DNA of 24,541 bases, taken from positions 1 to 24,541 of the forward strand of contig CAYMWP010000065.1 in assembly GCA_964393895.1 (NCBI GenBank), read 5' to 3'. Within the stretch, counting starts at the first letter, position 1; every line of letters starts with the position of its first letter. Shown here piece after piece: positions 8,873 to 16,419 of the stretch. The notes below the pieces were generated by a model. The model worked only from the letters and a program-made list of their open reading frames with translations. It did not search any database and was not told the DNA's origin. Source of the stretch: B4-G1 sp964393895. GTDB taxonomy: Bacteria; Chloroflexota; Anaerolineae; B4-G1. The position numbers were made by a program, and so were the translations under genes.

Positions 8873-10459
8873 ATGACAGACGTCGAATCTCGAATTTCAA
8901 ACCTCGAATACCAAATCCGCGAGTTGGCCTTTTTGCACGAGACCAGCCAGGTGCTCACCGCCACGCTCGACCTGGATAGCGTGCTGCGCTCCCTGATGGC
9001 CCAGGTGCGGGACTATTTTCAGGTGGATGCGGCCTCGGTCGCTCTGCTGGACGAGGAGACGGGAGAATTGGTCTTTCGCGTCGCCGTAGGTGAGGCCGCC
9101 GAGGGCGTGGTGGGGATGAAGCTGACTTCCCGGCAGGGAGTTGCGGGCTGGGTGATGCGGACCGGCGAGCCGGCGCTGGTGCCCGATGCCTACTCCGACG
9201 AACGCTTCCATTCCATCGTGGATTACAGAACCGGCTTTCGCACACGCACGCTGCTGGTCGTTCCCATCAAGGTAGAGGGGCGCGCCATCGGCGTGGTGGA
9301 GGTGATCAACCCGGCCGCGGGCGCTTTCAAAGATGACGCACAGCGCCTGCTGCTGTCCGTGGCCGACATGGCCGCCGTCGCCATCCACAACGCCAACCTG
9401 TACGAGCGCGCCCGGCAGGCCGAGCGGCGCTACGAAAGCCTCTTTGAGGAGAGCGGCGACCCTATCCTCGTGTTAGACCTGGACGGAAAGGTCCTCGACC
9501 TCAACCGGCGGGCGATCGGGATTTTGAAGCGGGATCACGAGCAGGTAGTCGGCTCATATTTCTGTGATCTGCTCGGTATGCCGCGCGAGGTGTGCCGGGC
9601 GGCTATAGAACAGGCCCGAGAGGGAGAGCGACCGAACCTGGAAGTACAGATTCAGTCCGGTGAGGGGATCAGCATTCTGGAAACGCACCTATCCAAGATT
9701 GATTACGGCGGGCGCGAGGCCATCCAGTGGCTCGGGCACGACGTCTCGGAGCGGGTGGCGCTGGAACGCATGCGCGAAGACCTGACCCACATGATCGTCC
9801 ACGACCTGCGCAATCCGTTGGGCAGCATTATGAGCAGCCTGCAACTGATCCATACCGCCTTTGTCGAGCGCGATCTGACGCTGCCGGTTCTCAAGCTGTT
9901 GAGCATCGCCATGCGCAGTGGAGAGAAATTGCATCAACTGATTGATTCACTGCTGGACCTGGGCCGGCTGGAATCGGGCGATACGGAGCTGAAAAAGAGT
10001 TGGCTCGACCCAGAGACATTGACCCTGGAAGCGATAGAGCAAACCCAACCGCTATCCCTGAGCAAGGAACAGACTTTGAGAGTGCAGGTCAGCCCCGGTC
10101 TGCCGCAGGTATTGGCCGACGGCGACATGATCCTGCGTGTGCTGACGAACCTGTTGGACAATGCGATAAAGTTCACCCTGGAGGGGGGAGACGTTCTGCT
10201 CAACGTGGAGCGAGCAGGAAAGGAAATACTATTCACTGTGTCCGATACCGGGCCCGGTATCCCGCCCGAGCACCACCGGAGCGTCTTTGATCGCTTTGCG
10301 CGCCTGGAGCAAGCCAAGAGCTTTAAGGGCACCGGTCTGGGGCTGGCCTATTGCCGACTGGCCGTGGAGGCCCACGGAGGCCACATCTGGGTAGAAAGCG
10401 AGGTGGGCGAGGGCAGTCATTTCAAATTCACCCTGCCCCTGGAGGCCGGAGGGAATTAG
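8873..10459 (+). CDS. GAF-PAS sensor histidine kinase
   Basis: A 528-residue soluble histidine kinase: GAF at about 20-180, PAS at about 190-300, a phosphoacceptor helix with MIVHDLRNPLGSI (His 310), and an ATPase domain with LLDNAIKFTLEGG, DTGPGIP and KGTGLGLAYC. It begins 18 bases after the stop of the REC-GAF kinase; AGGAG lies 14 bases before the ATG, a rather long spacing. Codons 4-15 are made of a degenerate 7-bp repeat array (8883-8917), which gives the odd VESRISNLEYQIRE leader. The GAF is closer in style to those of the preceding kinase than to the PAS domains of the first. Its stop codon abuts the ATG of alaX. Confidence 0.92.
   Translation: MTDVESRISNLEYQIRELAFLHETSQVLTATLDLDSVLRSLMAQVRDYFQVDAASVALLDEETGELVFRVAVGEAAEGVVGMKLTSRQGVAGWVMRTGEPALVPDAYSDERFHSIVDYRTGFRTRTLLVVPIKVEGRAIGVVEVINPAAGAFKDDAQRLLLSVADMAAVAIHNANLYERARQAERRYESLFEESGDPILVLDLDGKVLDLNRRAIGILKRDHEQVVGSYFCDLLGMPREVCRAAIEQAREGERPNLEVQIQSGEGISILETHLSKIDYGGREAIQWLGHDVSERVALERMREDLTHMIVHDLRNPLGSIMSSLQLIHTAFVERDLTLPVLKLLSIAMRSGEKLHQLIDSLLDLGRLESGDTELKKSWLDPETLTLEAIEQTQPLSLSKEQTLRVQVSPGLPQVLADGDMILRVLTNLLDNAIKFTLEGGDVLLNVERAGKEILFTVSDTGPGIPPEHHRSVFDRFARLEQAKSFKGTGLGLAYCRLAVEAHGGHIWVESEVGEGSHFKFTLPLEAGGN
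8883..8917 (+). repeat. Degenerate heptanucleotide array at the start of the third kinase
   Basis: Five 7-base units in tandem, with consensus near TCGAATC: 8883-8889, 8890-8896, 8897-8903, 8904-8910 and 8911-8917. They form codons 4-15 of the GAF-PAS kinase. Because the unit is 7 bases long, one unit gained or lost would shift the frame right after the start codon. Confidence 0.65.
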
Positions 10460-11692
10460 ATGACCGAGCGGTTGTACTATACAGATTCTTACCGCACCCG
10501 CTTCTCCGCCCATACAGTAGAGTGGCTGACCTGGGAGGGGTATCCGGCCGTCCTGCTCGACCGTACCGCCTTCTACCCTGCCTCCGGCGGTCAGCCCGCC
10601 GACCGGGGCACGCTGGGCGGAGTGGCTGTGTTAGACGTCGTCGCGCGAGAAAAGGACGGCGCCATCGTCCACGTCCTCTCCGGAGTAGACCCTTTGGGTT
10701 TCGGAAAACCCAAAGGGTCCGAGATCGAAGGAGTATTAGACTGGCCCCGCCGCTTCGACCACATGCAGCAGCACACCGGTCAACACATTCTCTCCGCCGC
10801 CTTTGAACGGCTACTCGACGCCGACACCGTGGGATTCCACCTGGGGGCGGAGGCGAGCACGGTGGACATCAACGTGGGCCAGCTCGACCGGGCGACGATA
10901 GAGCCGGTCGAGGAACTGGCGAACCGGGTGATCTGGGAAAATCACGCCGTCAACGTTCGTTTCTTCGACCAGGACGAGCTGGCTGCCTTGTCCCTGCGGC
11001 GGCCGCCGGCGGTGGAAGGGCCGGTACGCATCGTAGAGATCGCCAATTTCGACGTGAACGCCTGCGGCGGGACGCACGTCGCCCGCACCGGCGAGATCGG
11101 CCTGCTCAAGATAGTGCGGCTCGAACATCGCGGGGACGAGACGCGGGTCGAGTTCCTGTGTGGAAACCGCGCCTTGCGCGACTACCGGGCCAGGAGCGAG
11201 ATGACCGATTGCCTATCGAGCCGGCTGACCGTCGGCTACTGGGAACTGAACCAGGCCGTGGAGCGGTTGCAAGAGGAGGGCAAGCAACTGCGGCGGCGAC
11301 TGCGGCGGGCGCGTGAGCGGCTGTTAAAGGCCGAGGCCGCAGAACTGGTGGAGGCCGCCGTTGCCCGCGGGCCGTATCGCGTGGTGCGCCAGGTTCGGGA
11401 ACGATCGAGCGACTCTCCTGAAGGAGTGGCGGAGGAATTGCGCGGGTTGGCCCAAGAGTTGATGCGGCGCCCCGGCGTGGTTGCGTTACTGGCCGGCGTC
11501 GGTGAGCGCACACATCTCTGCTTTGCCTGCGCCGAGGGGCTGAATCTGGACGTAGCATCGTTGCTCCGGGAGACCTGCGCGGCGCTGGGGGGCAAAGGGG
11601 GAGGACGTCCTCATCTGGCCCAGGGCAGCGCGCCGCCTACCGATCCGGCCCGGCTCGAGGCTATGCTATCCGATCTGTCTGTGAACGTCTAA
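10460..11692 (+). CDS. alaX: AlaX-type alanyl-tRNA editing hydrolase with DHHA1 domain
   Basis: A 410-residue stand-alone editing protein of the long AlaX class, expected to hydrolyse tRNA-Ala mischarged with serine (and perhaps glycine). The zinc ligands are visible: HTGQH (His 105, His 109) and ACGGTH (Cys 202, His 206). The N-terminal part resembles the alanyl-tRNA synthetase editing region (FYPASGGQPADRG). A helical stretch (about 255-300) follows, then a DHHA1-like C-terminus ending GGKGGGRPHLAQGS. The ATG directly follows the TAG of the kinase gene and GGAGG sits just upstream, so it is in the kinase operon. Residues about 76-87 are encoded by an in-frame palindrome (10688-10719) that looks inserted between conserved segments. 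Confidence 0.92.
   Translation: MTERLYYTDSYRTRFSAHTVEWLTWEGYPAVLLDRTAFYPASGGQPADRGTLGGVAVLDVVAREKDGAIVHVLSGVDPLGFGKPKGSEIEGVLDWPRRFDHMQQHTGQHILSAAFERLLDADTVGFHLGAEASTVDINVGQLDRATIEPVEELANRVIWENHAVNVRFFDQDELAALSLRRPPAVEGPVRIVEIANFDVNACGGTHVARTGEIGLLKIVRLEHRGDETRVEFLCGNRALRDYRARSEMTDCLSSRLTVGYWELNQAVERLQEEGKQLRRRLRRARERLLKAEAAELVEAAVARGPYRVVRQVRERSSDSPEGVAEELRGLAQELMRRPGVVALLAGVGERTHLCFACAEGLNLDVASLLRETCAALGGKGGGRPHLAQGSAPPTDPARLEAMLSDLSVNV
10688..10719. repeat. In-frame palindromic element inside alaX
   Basis: A perfect 14-base inverted repeat (GACCCTTTGGGTTT at 10688-10701 and its complement at 10706-10719) with a CGGA loop. It encodes DPLGFGKPKGS, which separates two conserved parts of AlaX. 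Its sequence theme (AGACC...GGGTTT, short loop, complement) is shared with the intergenic hairpin at 16379-16412, so this is probably a mobile palindrome that landed in frame. Confidence 0.75.
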
Positions 11693-12000
11693 TCTGACTG
11701 AAGGCGCTAGGCTTGACTGCCTGTTCTACGTATCATCTCGATAAACCGGGGTAATGTAAGGCGGAATGGCATTCCGCCCTTTTCCCCCAACTTTTTGAGA
11801 AGACTGTTCTACGGCGGTGCGGCTCCAACCCGGGCCAGCGACCGTAGGACAGGTTTCTTGCCTGCCGCATGGGATTCATCACGGAGGAGTGAGCACACCT
11901 ACTGCTAGTTGGCATCGCAGAAGCCGTTCCGCATCCAGGAAGAGGATGCGCCGCATCTGGGGCTGCTCCCCTCCTCGGCTTGCTAGAGGGATGACAGAGT
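11693..12000. other. Intergenic region with palindromes, no gene
   Basis: This 308-base gap lies between alaX and the MBL-fold gene. It holds a hairpin with a short T-run (11760-11784) and a 7-bp stem, CGCATCC with GGATGCG, at 11930-11950. The rest includes a GTAGGACAGG segment and other GC-rich stretches typical of degenerate dispersed repeats. Frames across it lack start signals and protein-like composition. No promoter for the next gene could be identified with confidence. Confidence 0.5.
11760..11784 (+). terminator. Possible terminator after alaX
   Basis: GGCGGAAT (11760-11767) pairs perfectly with ATTCCGCC (11771-11778) across a 3-base loop, followed by CTTTTC. The T-run is short. The hairpin lies about 70 bases after the alaX stop and could end the kinase-alaX transcript. 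The near-perfect symmetry also fits a REP-like palindrome. Confidence 0.4.
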
Positions 12001-12861
12001 ATGAGAGAAATAGCACCCAATGTTTACGTTTCGACCAGTTATCCCGGCGTCAACGTCGGGTTCATTGTCTTGCCCCGAGGAGCTATAGCTATAGATGCCC
12101 CAATCCGGCCCCGAGACGCCCGGGCATGGAGGGAGCATATCATAGAGACTAGCGGGGTGCCCATCCTGTACCTGGTGCTCACCGACGCTCACCCCGATCG
12201 GCTGTTGAGCGCCAAGTTGTTGGAAGCTCCCATCGTCGCTACCAGAGCGGCCTATGAGCGGGCAATCGCTTGCACCGACGGCTTTTGGCGTGGGGTCATC
12301 GAAGGCTGGACGCGCTGTTACCCGGAGGCAGCCGACGATTTTATGGAAGCCACTATCGCGCTGCCAGAGATATTGTTCGATGAATCCTTGACGCTGCACA
12401 AGGGAGGCGCAGACGTGACGGTCGCCGGCGTTGCGGGCGGCGCTCCTGGAAGCGCCTGGGTCGACCTCCCGGAGCGCGGCGTGCTATTTGCGGGCGATCT
12501 ACTGGTCGTGGGAACTCATCCCTTCATGGAAGCGGCTCTGGACACAAAGGCTTGGCTAAATACGTTGAAATCACTGCGCCGTAGCCGTTTCTCAGACACC
12601 ATCATCGTCCCCGGCCGCGGGCCGCTCTGTGAACAATCCGCCACTGGCCCGCTCAGCGAGTACATCGCGCTGGCGCGCCGGAGGGCGCGCTCGTTGGTCC
12701 GGGGAACGCGGGAGGATAAAGCTGCTATAGTGGCCGAGTTGCTCTCCCGCTTCCCTGTCCCCGAAGGTGAGCATAACCTGGTTCAGCGTCGCATCAAAGC
12801 CGGGTTGGAGCGGTTATGTGACGAACTAGCAGGCTGTCGGAGTGAAAAGCGTCGTCCCTAA
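12001..12861 (+). CDS. MBL-fold protein with degraded metal site
   Basis: A 286-residue protein that follows the metallo-beta-lactamase layout: an N-terminal strand with NVYV...NVGFIVLPRGAIAIDAP, a metal-motif region, a central GGAPGSAWV turn, FAGDLLV and a late VPGRG. In place of HxHxDH it has DAHPDR (residues 62-67). The usual HTPGS histidine is Gly 147, and the last ligand (VPGH) is Arg 206. Only His 64, Asp 66 and Asp 166 remain, so two-metal hydrolysis looks unlikely. A binding or regulatory role, or different chemistry, is possible. GAGGG precedes the ATG. The last residues, GCRSEKRRP, and the stop lie within the repeat element at 12826-12971, so the native C-terminus was replaced. Confidence 0.75.
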   Translation: MREIAPNVYVSTSYPGVNVGFIVLPRGAIAIDAPIRPRDARAWREHIIETSGVPILYLVLTDAHPDRLLSAKLLEAPIVATRAAYERAIACTDGFWRGVIEGWTRCYPEAADDFMEATIALPEILFDESLTLHKGGADVTVAGVAGGAPGSAWVDLPERGVLFAGDLLVVGTHPFMEAALDTKAWLNTLKSLRRSRFSDTIIVPGRGPLCEQSATGPLSEYIALARRRARSLVRGTREDKAAIVAELLSRFPVPEGEHNLVQRRIKAGLERLCDELAGCRSEKRRP

Positions 12862-12971
12862 ACTCGTGTGTTTTCGAGGCAAAAGTGGGGCGTGAAGCCC
12901 GATTCAGCCCAAAAACCGCGTTTGAGTGGGGTATTTTTCGGCAAAATAAGGTTTCTCCGACAAGCTGCTAG
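12826..12971. mobile_element. MITE-like element with terminal inverted repeats
   Basis: The left end CTAGCAGGCTGTCGGAG (12826-12842) matches the complement of the right end, CTAGCAGCTTGTCGGAG, at 15 of 17 bases. The element is 146 bases with no transposase. CTAG at both outer ends may be a 4-base target duplication, with the element proper starting at CAG. It overlaps the end of the MBL-fold gene and supplies its stop codon. It is probably a non-autonomous derivative of an insertion sequence; the family is not identified. Confidence 0.7.
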
Positions 12972-12991
12972 GTTCCGCGGTTCACAGGTCC

Positions 12992-13021
12992 CCAGCACCG
13001 GCTCTTTCAGGCTGGTGCGGG
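12992..13021 (+). terminator. Weak terminator-like hairpin between convergent genes
   Basis: CC.GCACCGGCT pairs with GGCTGGTGC.GG with one mismatch and wobble pairs, and is followed by TTTAAT. It lies between the convergent MBL-fold and HypD genes, just right of the MITE-like element. It could end the plus-strand transcript. Downstream, 13028-13080 holds pyrimidine-rich text (CTCTGCCTCCTCTGTGG) of dispersed-repeat style. Confidence 0.35.
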
Positions 13022-13096
13022 TTTAATCTTCTCCGTGGAGCTCTGCCTCCTCTGTGGTTCTCTGTGACCCGAGCAGTTACGTGAGACTATACCAAA

Positions 13097-15466
13097 TTAG
13101 AAAGCCCGGTGCTCCGTCCGGGCGATGATCTCTTCCTGCAACGCTTCGCTCAGATCGCAGAAATAGTCGCTGTAGCCCGCCACCCGCACGATCAGATCGC
13201 GGTACTGCTCTGGGTGCTCCTGAGCGGCCCGCAGCGTGGCCGCGTCCACGACGTTGAACTGGATGTGGTGGCCGTCCAGGTTAAAGAAGGTGCGGATCAG
13301 GCGCACCAGCTTGTCCAGTCCCTCGTCGTCGGAGAGCAACTGGGGGGTGAACTTTTGGTTGAGCAGCGTGCCGCCGGTGCGGACGTGATCCATCTTGGCC
13401 ACCGATTTGACGACCGCCGTCGGGCCGCGCCGATCCGCTCCCTGGACGGGCGAAATGCCCTCGGAGAGCGGTTTGTTTGCCAGCCGCCCGTCGGGGGTGG
13501 CCCCGATCACCGACCCAAAGTAGACGTGGCACGTGGTGGGCAGCAGATTGATGCGATAGGTTCCGCCCCGCGTGTTGGGGCGACCGTCCACGGCGTCAAA
13601 GTAGGCCTCGAACACGGCCACCATCACCCCGTCGGCGTAATCGTCGTCGTTGCCGTAGCGGGGGGTCTTGTTCAGGAGCATGTGGCGCACTCGTTCGTGT
13701 CCCTCGAAATTGTCCCGCAGAACGGCCAGCAGCTCTGCCATCGTCAGGCTCTTTCGATCAAAGACGTGATACTTGATGGCGCTCAGCGCGTCCGCCATCG
13801 TGCCCACGCCCACCCCCTGGATGTAGCTCGTATCGTACCGCGCGCCGCCGTCGTGATAGTCCTTGCCGCGGGCAGCACAGTCGTCAATCAGCAGCGATAG
13901 AAAGGGCGCGGGGATGTGGTGGGCGTACAGCCGCTCGACGACGTTGTTGCCCCGCACCTTGACGTCCACAAAGTAGTCGAGTTGCTTTTGGTAAGCGGCG
14001 AACAACTCCTCAAAACTCTCGAACTGTGTCGGGTCACCTGTCTCCAACCCGATCTGTTTGCCCGTGCGGGGATCAACGCCGTTGTTGATCGTGATCTCTA
14101 ACACCTTGGGCATGTTGAAATAGCCGGTCAGGTTATAGTTCTCCTTGCCGAACGCGCCAGTCTCCACGCAGCCGCTGGTGCCGCCGCAGCGGGCATCCAC
14201 CACCGACTTGCCCGCCCGCACCAACTCCTGGACGACCACGTCGGTGTTGAAAACTGAGGGCTGGCCAAAGCCGGTGCGGATGATCCTGGCCGCCCGCCGG
14301 ACGAAGCGGTCGGGGTTCTTTTTGCTGACCTGGACAGAGGAGCTGGGTTGTAGCAGCCGCATCTCCTCGATCACGTCCAGGATCAGGTAGGTGACCTCGT
14401 TGACCCCGTCGGAGCCGTCGGGCCGCACGCCGCCGACGTTGATCTGGGCAAAGTCGGTGTAGGTGCTGCTCTCGGCCGCGGTGACCCCCACCTTGGGCGG
14501 CGCGGGCTGGTTGTTGAACTTGATCCACAGACATTGCAACAGTTCCTGCGCCTGCTCGCGGGTGAGCGTCCCCTCCGCCAGCCCCCGCTCGTAGAAGGGG
14601 AACAGGTGCTGATCCAGCTTGCCGGGGCAGAAGGCGTCCCAGGGGTTCAGCTCGGTCGTCACGCCCAGGTGGACGAACCAGTAGGTTTGCAGCGCTTCCC
14701 AAAAGTCGCGGGGGGCGTGGGCCGGGACGTGGGAGCAGACCTCGACGATGCGTTCCAGCTCCCGCTTCCGCTGGGGGTCCTGCTCCTCCTGCGCCAGTTC
14801 GCGCGCTTTCTCCGCGTGCCGCTCGGCGAAGCGGATCAAAGCGTCGGCGCAGATGGCCATTGCTTCGAGTTCCTCTTGTTTGTCGTAAGCTTGGGGATCG
14901 TTCAAAAAGTCGAGCTGGTCCAGGCTGTGCTGAATATCGCGCTTGAAATCGAGCATCCCTTTGTGGTAGATCTTGTCGTCGAGGACGGTGTGGCCGGGCG
15001 AGCGCTGCTCCATGAACTCGGTAAAGACGCCCGCTTCGTAGGCAGTCTGCCACTCCTCGGTCATCTCGGCAAAGAGACGCTCGCGCATCGTCTTGCCGCG
15101 CCAGAAGGGGATGATGGTCTCTGCGTAAACCTGCCGCACGTGGGGGGAGACGGCAAAGGGGATCTTTTCCCTGGCATCCAGGATGTCCAGGTCGTCCAGC
15201 GTGTGGCAGCACAGCTCCGGGTAGGTCGGGGCGGCCTTGGGGGTGGGGCCTTTCTCGCCGACGATCAACTCGCCCGCGCCGATGTAGATGGCCTTGTGTT
15301 CCATCAAGTGTTGGAAGGCCAGCGCGCGCCGCTCCGGCGCGGACATCAGCCGGCCCTCGTTTTGGCGGTAGAACTCGGTTATCAGCTCCGCCCGCTCGGA
15401 CGAGATGGCTGGTGCGGTGTCCAGGCTCTGCTGCCGCAGGCGGGTCACTCTTTCTGTCATTGCCAT
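13097..15466 (-). CDS. hypD: Glycyl radical trans-4-hydroxy-L-proline dehydratase
   Basis: A 789-residue glycyl radical enzyme predicted to dehydrate trans-4-hydroxy-L-proline to (S)-1-pyrroline-5-carboxylate. The radical site is RVAGYSDYF (Gly 764); the thiyl cysteine and base lie in SGCVETG (Cys 433, Glu 435). From memory, Clostridioides difficile HypD uses F152, H160, D278, S334, F340, C434, E436, Y450 and G765. Each is present here at exactly one position less (F151, H159, D277, S333, F339, C433, E435, Y449, G764), so no net length change occurs between these sites. The start at 15466 has AGGAGG 8 bases upstream, and that site lies inside the last codons of the activase gene, 4 bases away. 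Other glycyl radical dehydratases (glycerol, propanediol, choline lyase) are less likely given this match and the hydroxyproline neighbour. The symbol is unrelated to hydrogenase maturation HypD. Confidence 0.88.
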   Translation of the reverse strand: MAMTERVTRLRQQSLDTAPAISSERAELITEFYRQNEGRLMSAPERRALAFQHLMEHKAIYIGAGELIVGEKGPTPKAAPTYPELCCHTLDDLDILDAREKIPFAVSPHVRQVYAETIIPFWRGKTMRERLFAEMTEEWQTAYEAGVFTEFMEQRSPGHTVLDDKIYHKGMLDFKRDIQHSLDQLDFLNDPQAYDKQEELEAMAICADALIRFAERHAEKARELAQEEQDPQRKRELERIVEVCSHVPAHAPRDFWEALQTYWFVHLGVTTELNPWDAFCPGKLDQHLFPFYERGLAEGTLTREQAQELLQCLWIKFNNQPAPPKVGVTAAESSTYTDFAQINVGGVRPDGSDGVNEVTYLILDVIEEMRLLQPSSSVQVSKKNPDRFVRRAARIIRTGFGQPSVFNTDVVVQELVRAGKSVVDARCGGTSGCVETGAFGKENYNLTGYFNMPKVLEITINNGVDPRTGKQIGLETGDPTQFESFEELFAAYQKQLDYFVDVKVRGNNVVERLYAHHIPAPFLSLLIDDCAARGKDYHDGGARYDTSYIQGVGVGTMADALSAIKYHVFDRKSLTMAELLAVLRDNFEGHERVRHMLLNKTPRYGNDDDYADGVMVAVFEAYFDAVDGRPNTRGGTYRINLLPTTCHVYFGSVIGATPDGRLANKPLSEGISPVQGADRRGPTAVVKSVAKMDHVRTGGTLLNQKFTPQLLSDDEGLDKLVRLIRTFFNLDGHHIQFNVVDAATLRAAQEHPEQYRDLIVRVAGYSDYFCDLSEALQEEIIARTEHRAF

Positions 15467-15470
15467 AGTC

Positions 15471-16364
15471 TCAACCTCCTGTTCTGACCTGCAAGTCAAA
15501 CGCTTGCAGAATTTGAATGATCTTTGCCACCCGCGCCTCCGATGGCGGCTGGACGGTTGGCAATTGGTAGGGTCTGCCCAAGCGCTCGTACTTTTGCGCG
15601 GCGCTGTGGTGATAGGGCAGAACGTCCACTCGATTCAGATGGGGCAGGGCCGCCGCAAACTCGCCCGTGCGACGAATCTGCTCGTCGTCGTTCACGCCCG
15701 GCACGATGGGCAGCCGCAGGATGATGTCGTGCCCCCGCTCCGAGAGCATCTGCAAATTTCGCAGGATCAACTCGTTGGACACACCGGTGAACTTTTGATG
15801 GGCGGCGGCGGCCATCAGCTTGAGATCGTAGAGGAACAGGTCCGTGTGCCGCCGCACCCTGTCCAAAACTTGCCAGGGCGCAAAGCCGCAGGTATCCAGG
15901 GCGGTGTGGATCTCTCGCTCCCGGCAGGCCCGCAGCAGCGCGAGTAAAAAGTCGGGCTGCGCCAGCGGCTCGCCGCCGGAAAAGGTCACCCCGCCGCCGG
16001 ATTCGTCGTAGAACGGCACGTCCCGCTCGACCTCGGCCATCACCTGCGCCACCGTCATCTCCTGGCCCACCATCTGGCGCGCCTCGGCGTAACAGGCTTC
16101 CACGCACTCGCCGCAGAGCGTGCAGCTCTCGGCGTTGACGGTCAAGTCTTCCGATATGGCCCCCTGGTCGCAGACCTCACGGCACATTCCGCACCCGATG
16201 CACCGGCTCTCCAAGAACATCAGTTCCGGCTCGCTGGCCTGGCTCTCCGGGTTGTGGCACCAGAGGCAGGTCAGCGGGCAGCCCTTGAAAAAGATCGTGG
16301 TGCGGATGCCCGGCCCGTCGTGGATGGAGAATTTCTTTACGTCGAAAATTGTTCCAGTAATCAA
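15471..16364 (-). CDS. Glycyl radical enzyme activase (radical SAM)
   Basis: A 297-residue radical SAM enzyme that installs the glycyl radical on its partner, here the HypD-type enzyme. The SAM cluster motif is CPLTCLWC (Cys 29, 33, 36). Two ferredoxin-type 4Fe-4S motifs follow, CIGCGMCREVC (55-65) and CTLCGECVEAC (81-91), as in activases of the dehydratase group but not in the short pyruvate formate-lyase activase. GGVTFSGGEPL is the SAM-binding GGE motif. The start is a TTG at 16364 with GAAGAG a few bases upstream; no ATG fits the conserved N-terminus. Its stop sits 4 bases before the hypD ATG and its last codons contain the hypD ribosome binding site, so the two are coupled. Confidence 0.93.
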   Translation of the reverse strand: MITGTIFDVKKFSIHDGPGIRTTIFFKGCPLTCLWCHNPESQASEPELMFLESRCIGCGMCREVCDQGAISEDLTVNAESCTLCGECVEACYAEARQMVGQEMTVAQVMAEVERDVPFYDESGGGVTFSGGEPLAQPDFLLALLRACREREIHTALDTCGFAPWQVLDRVRRHTDLFLYDLKLMAAAAHQKFTGVSNELILRNLQMLSERGHDIILRLPIVPGVNDDEQIRRTGEFAAALPHLNRVDVLPYHHSAAQKYERLGRPYQLPTVQPPSEARVAKIIQILQAFDLQVRTGG

Positions 16365-16378
16365 GGGTTGCTCTTCAA

Positions 16379-16412
16379 AGACCTCCGGGGTTTTCTGAAA
16401 CCCCAGAGGTCT
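16379..16412. repeat. Palindromic hairpin between dehydratase and activase genes
   Basis: AGACCTC (16379-16385) and GGGGTTT (16387-16393) pair with AAACCCC (16398-16404) and GAGGTCT (16406-16412). There is a single C/A mismatch and a TCTG loop. It is nearly symmetric, so it would fold on either strand. It lies in the gap between two genes of the hydroxyproline operon. It shares AGACCTC with the repeats at 13-27, 23753-23767 and 23836-23850, and its overall plan with the palindrome inside alaX. It could modulate mRNA stability or act as a weak attenuator. Confidence 0.75.
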
Positions 16413-16419
16413 ACCTGTT

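Noticed and set aside
11733..12020. A possible 95-residue minus-strand protein in the intergenic gap
   Set aside because: Composition is Pro/Arg/Ser rich, there is no ribosome binding site, and it crosses palindromes and the start of the MBL-fold gene.
14534..15487. A 317-codon plus-strand frame opposite hypD
   Set aside because: It is antisense to a strongly conserved enzyme, and its residues show no domain or signal.
13097..16364. Pyruvate formate-lyase with its activase
   Set aside because: PFL carries two adjacent active-site cysteines; here the motif is GCVE with a Glu two residues on, as in dehydratases, and the activase has two extra ferredoxin motifs.
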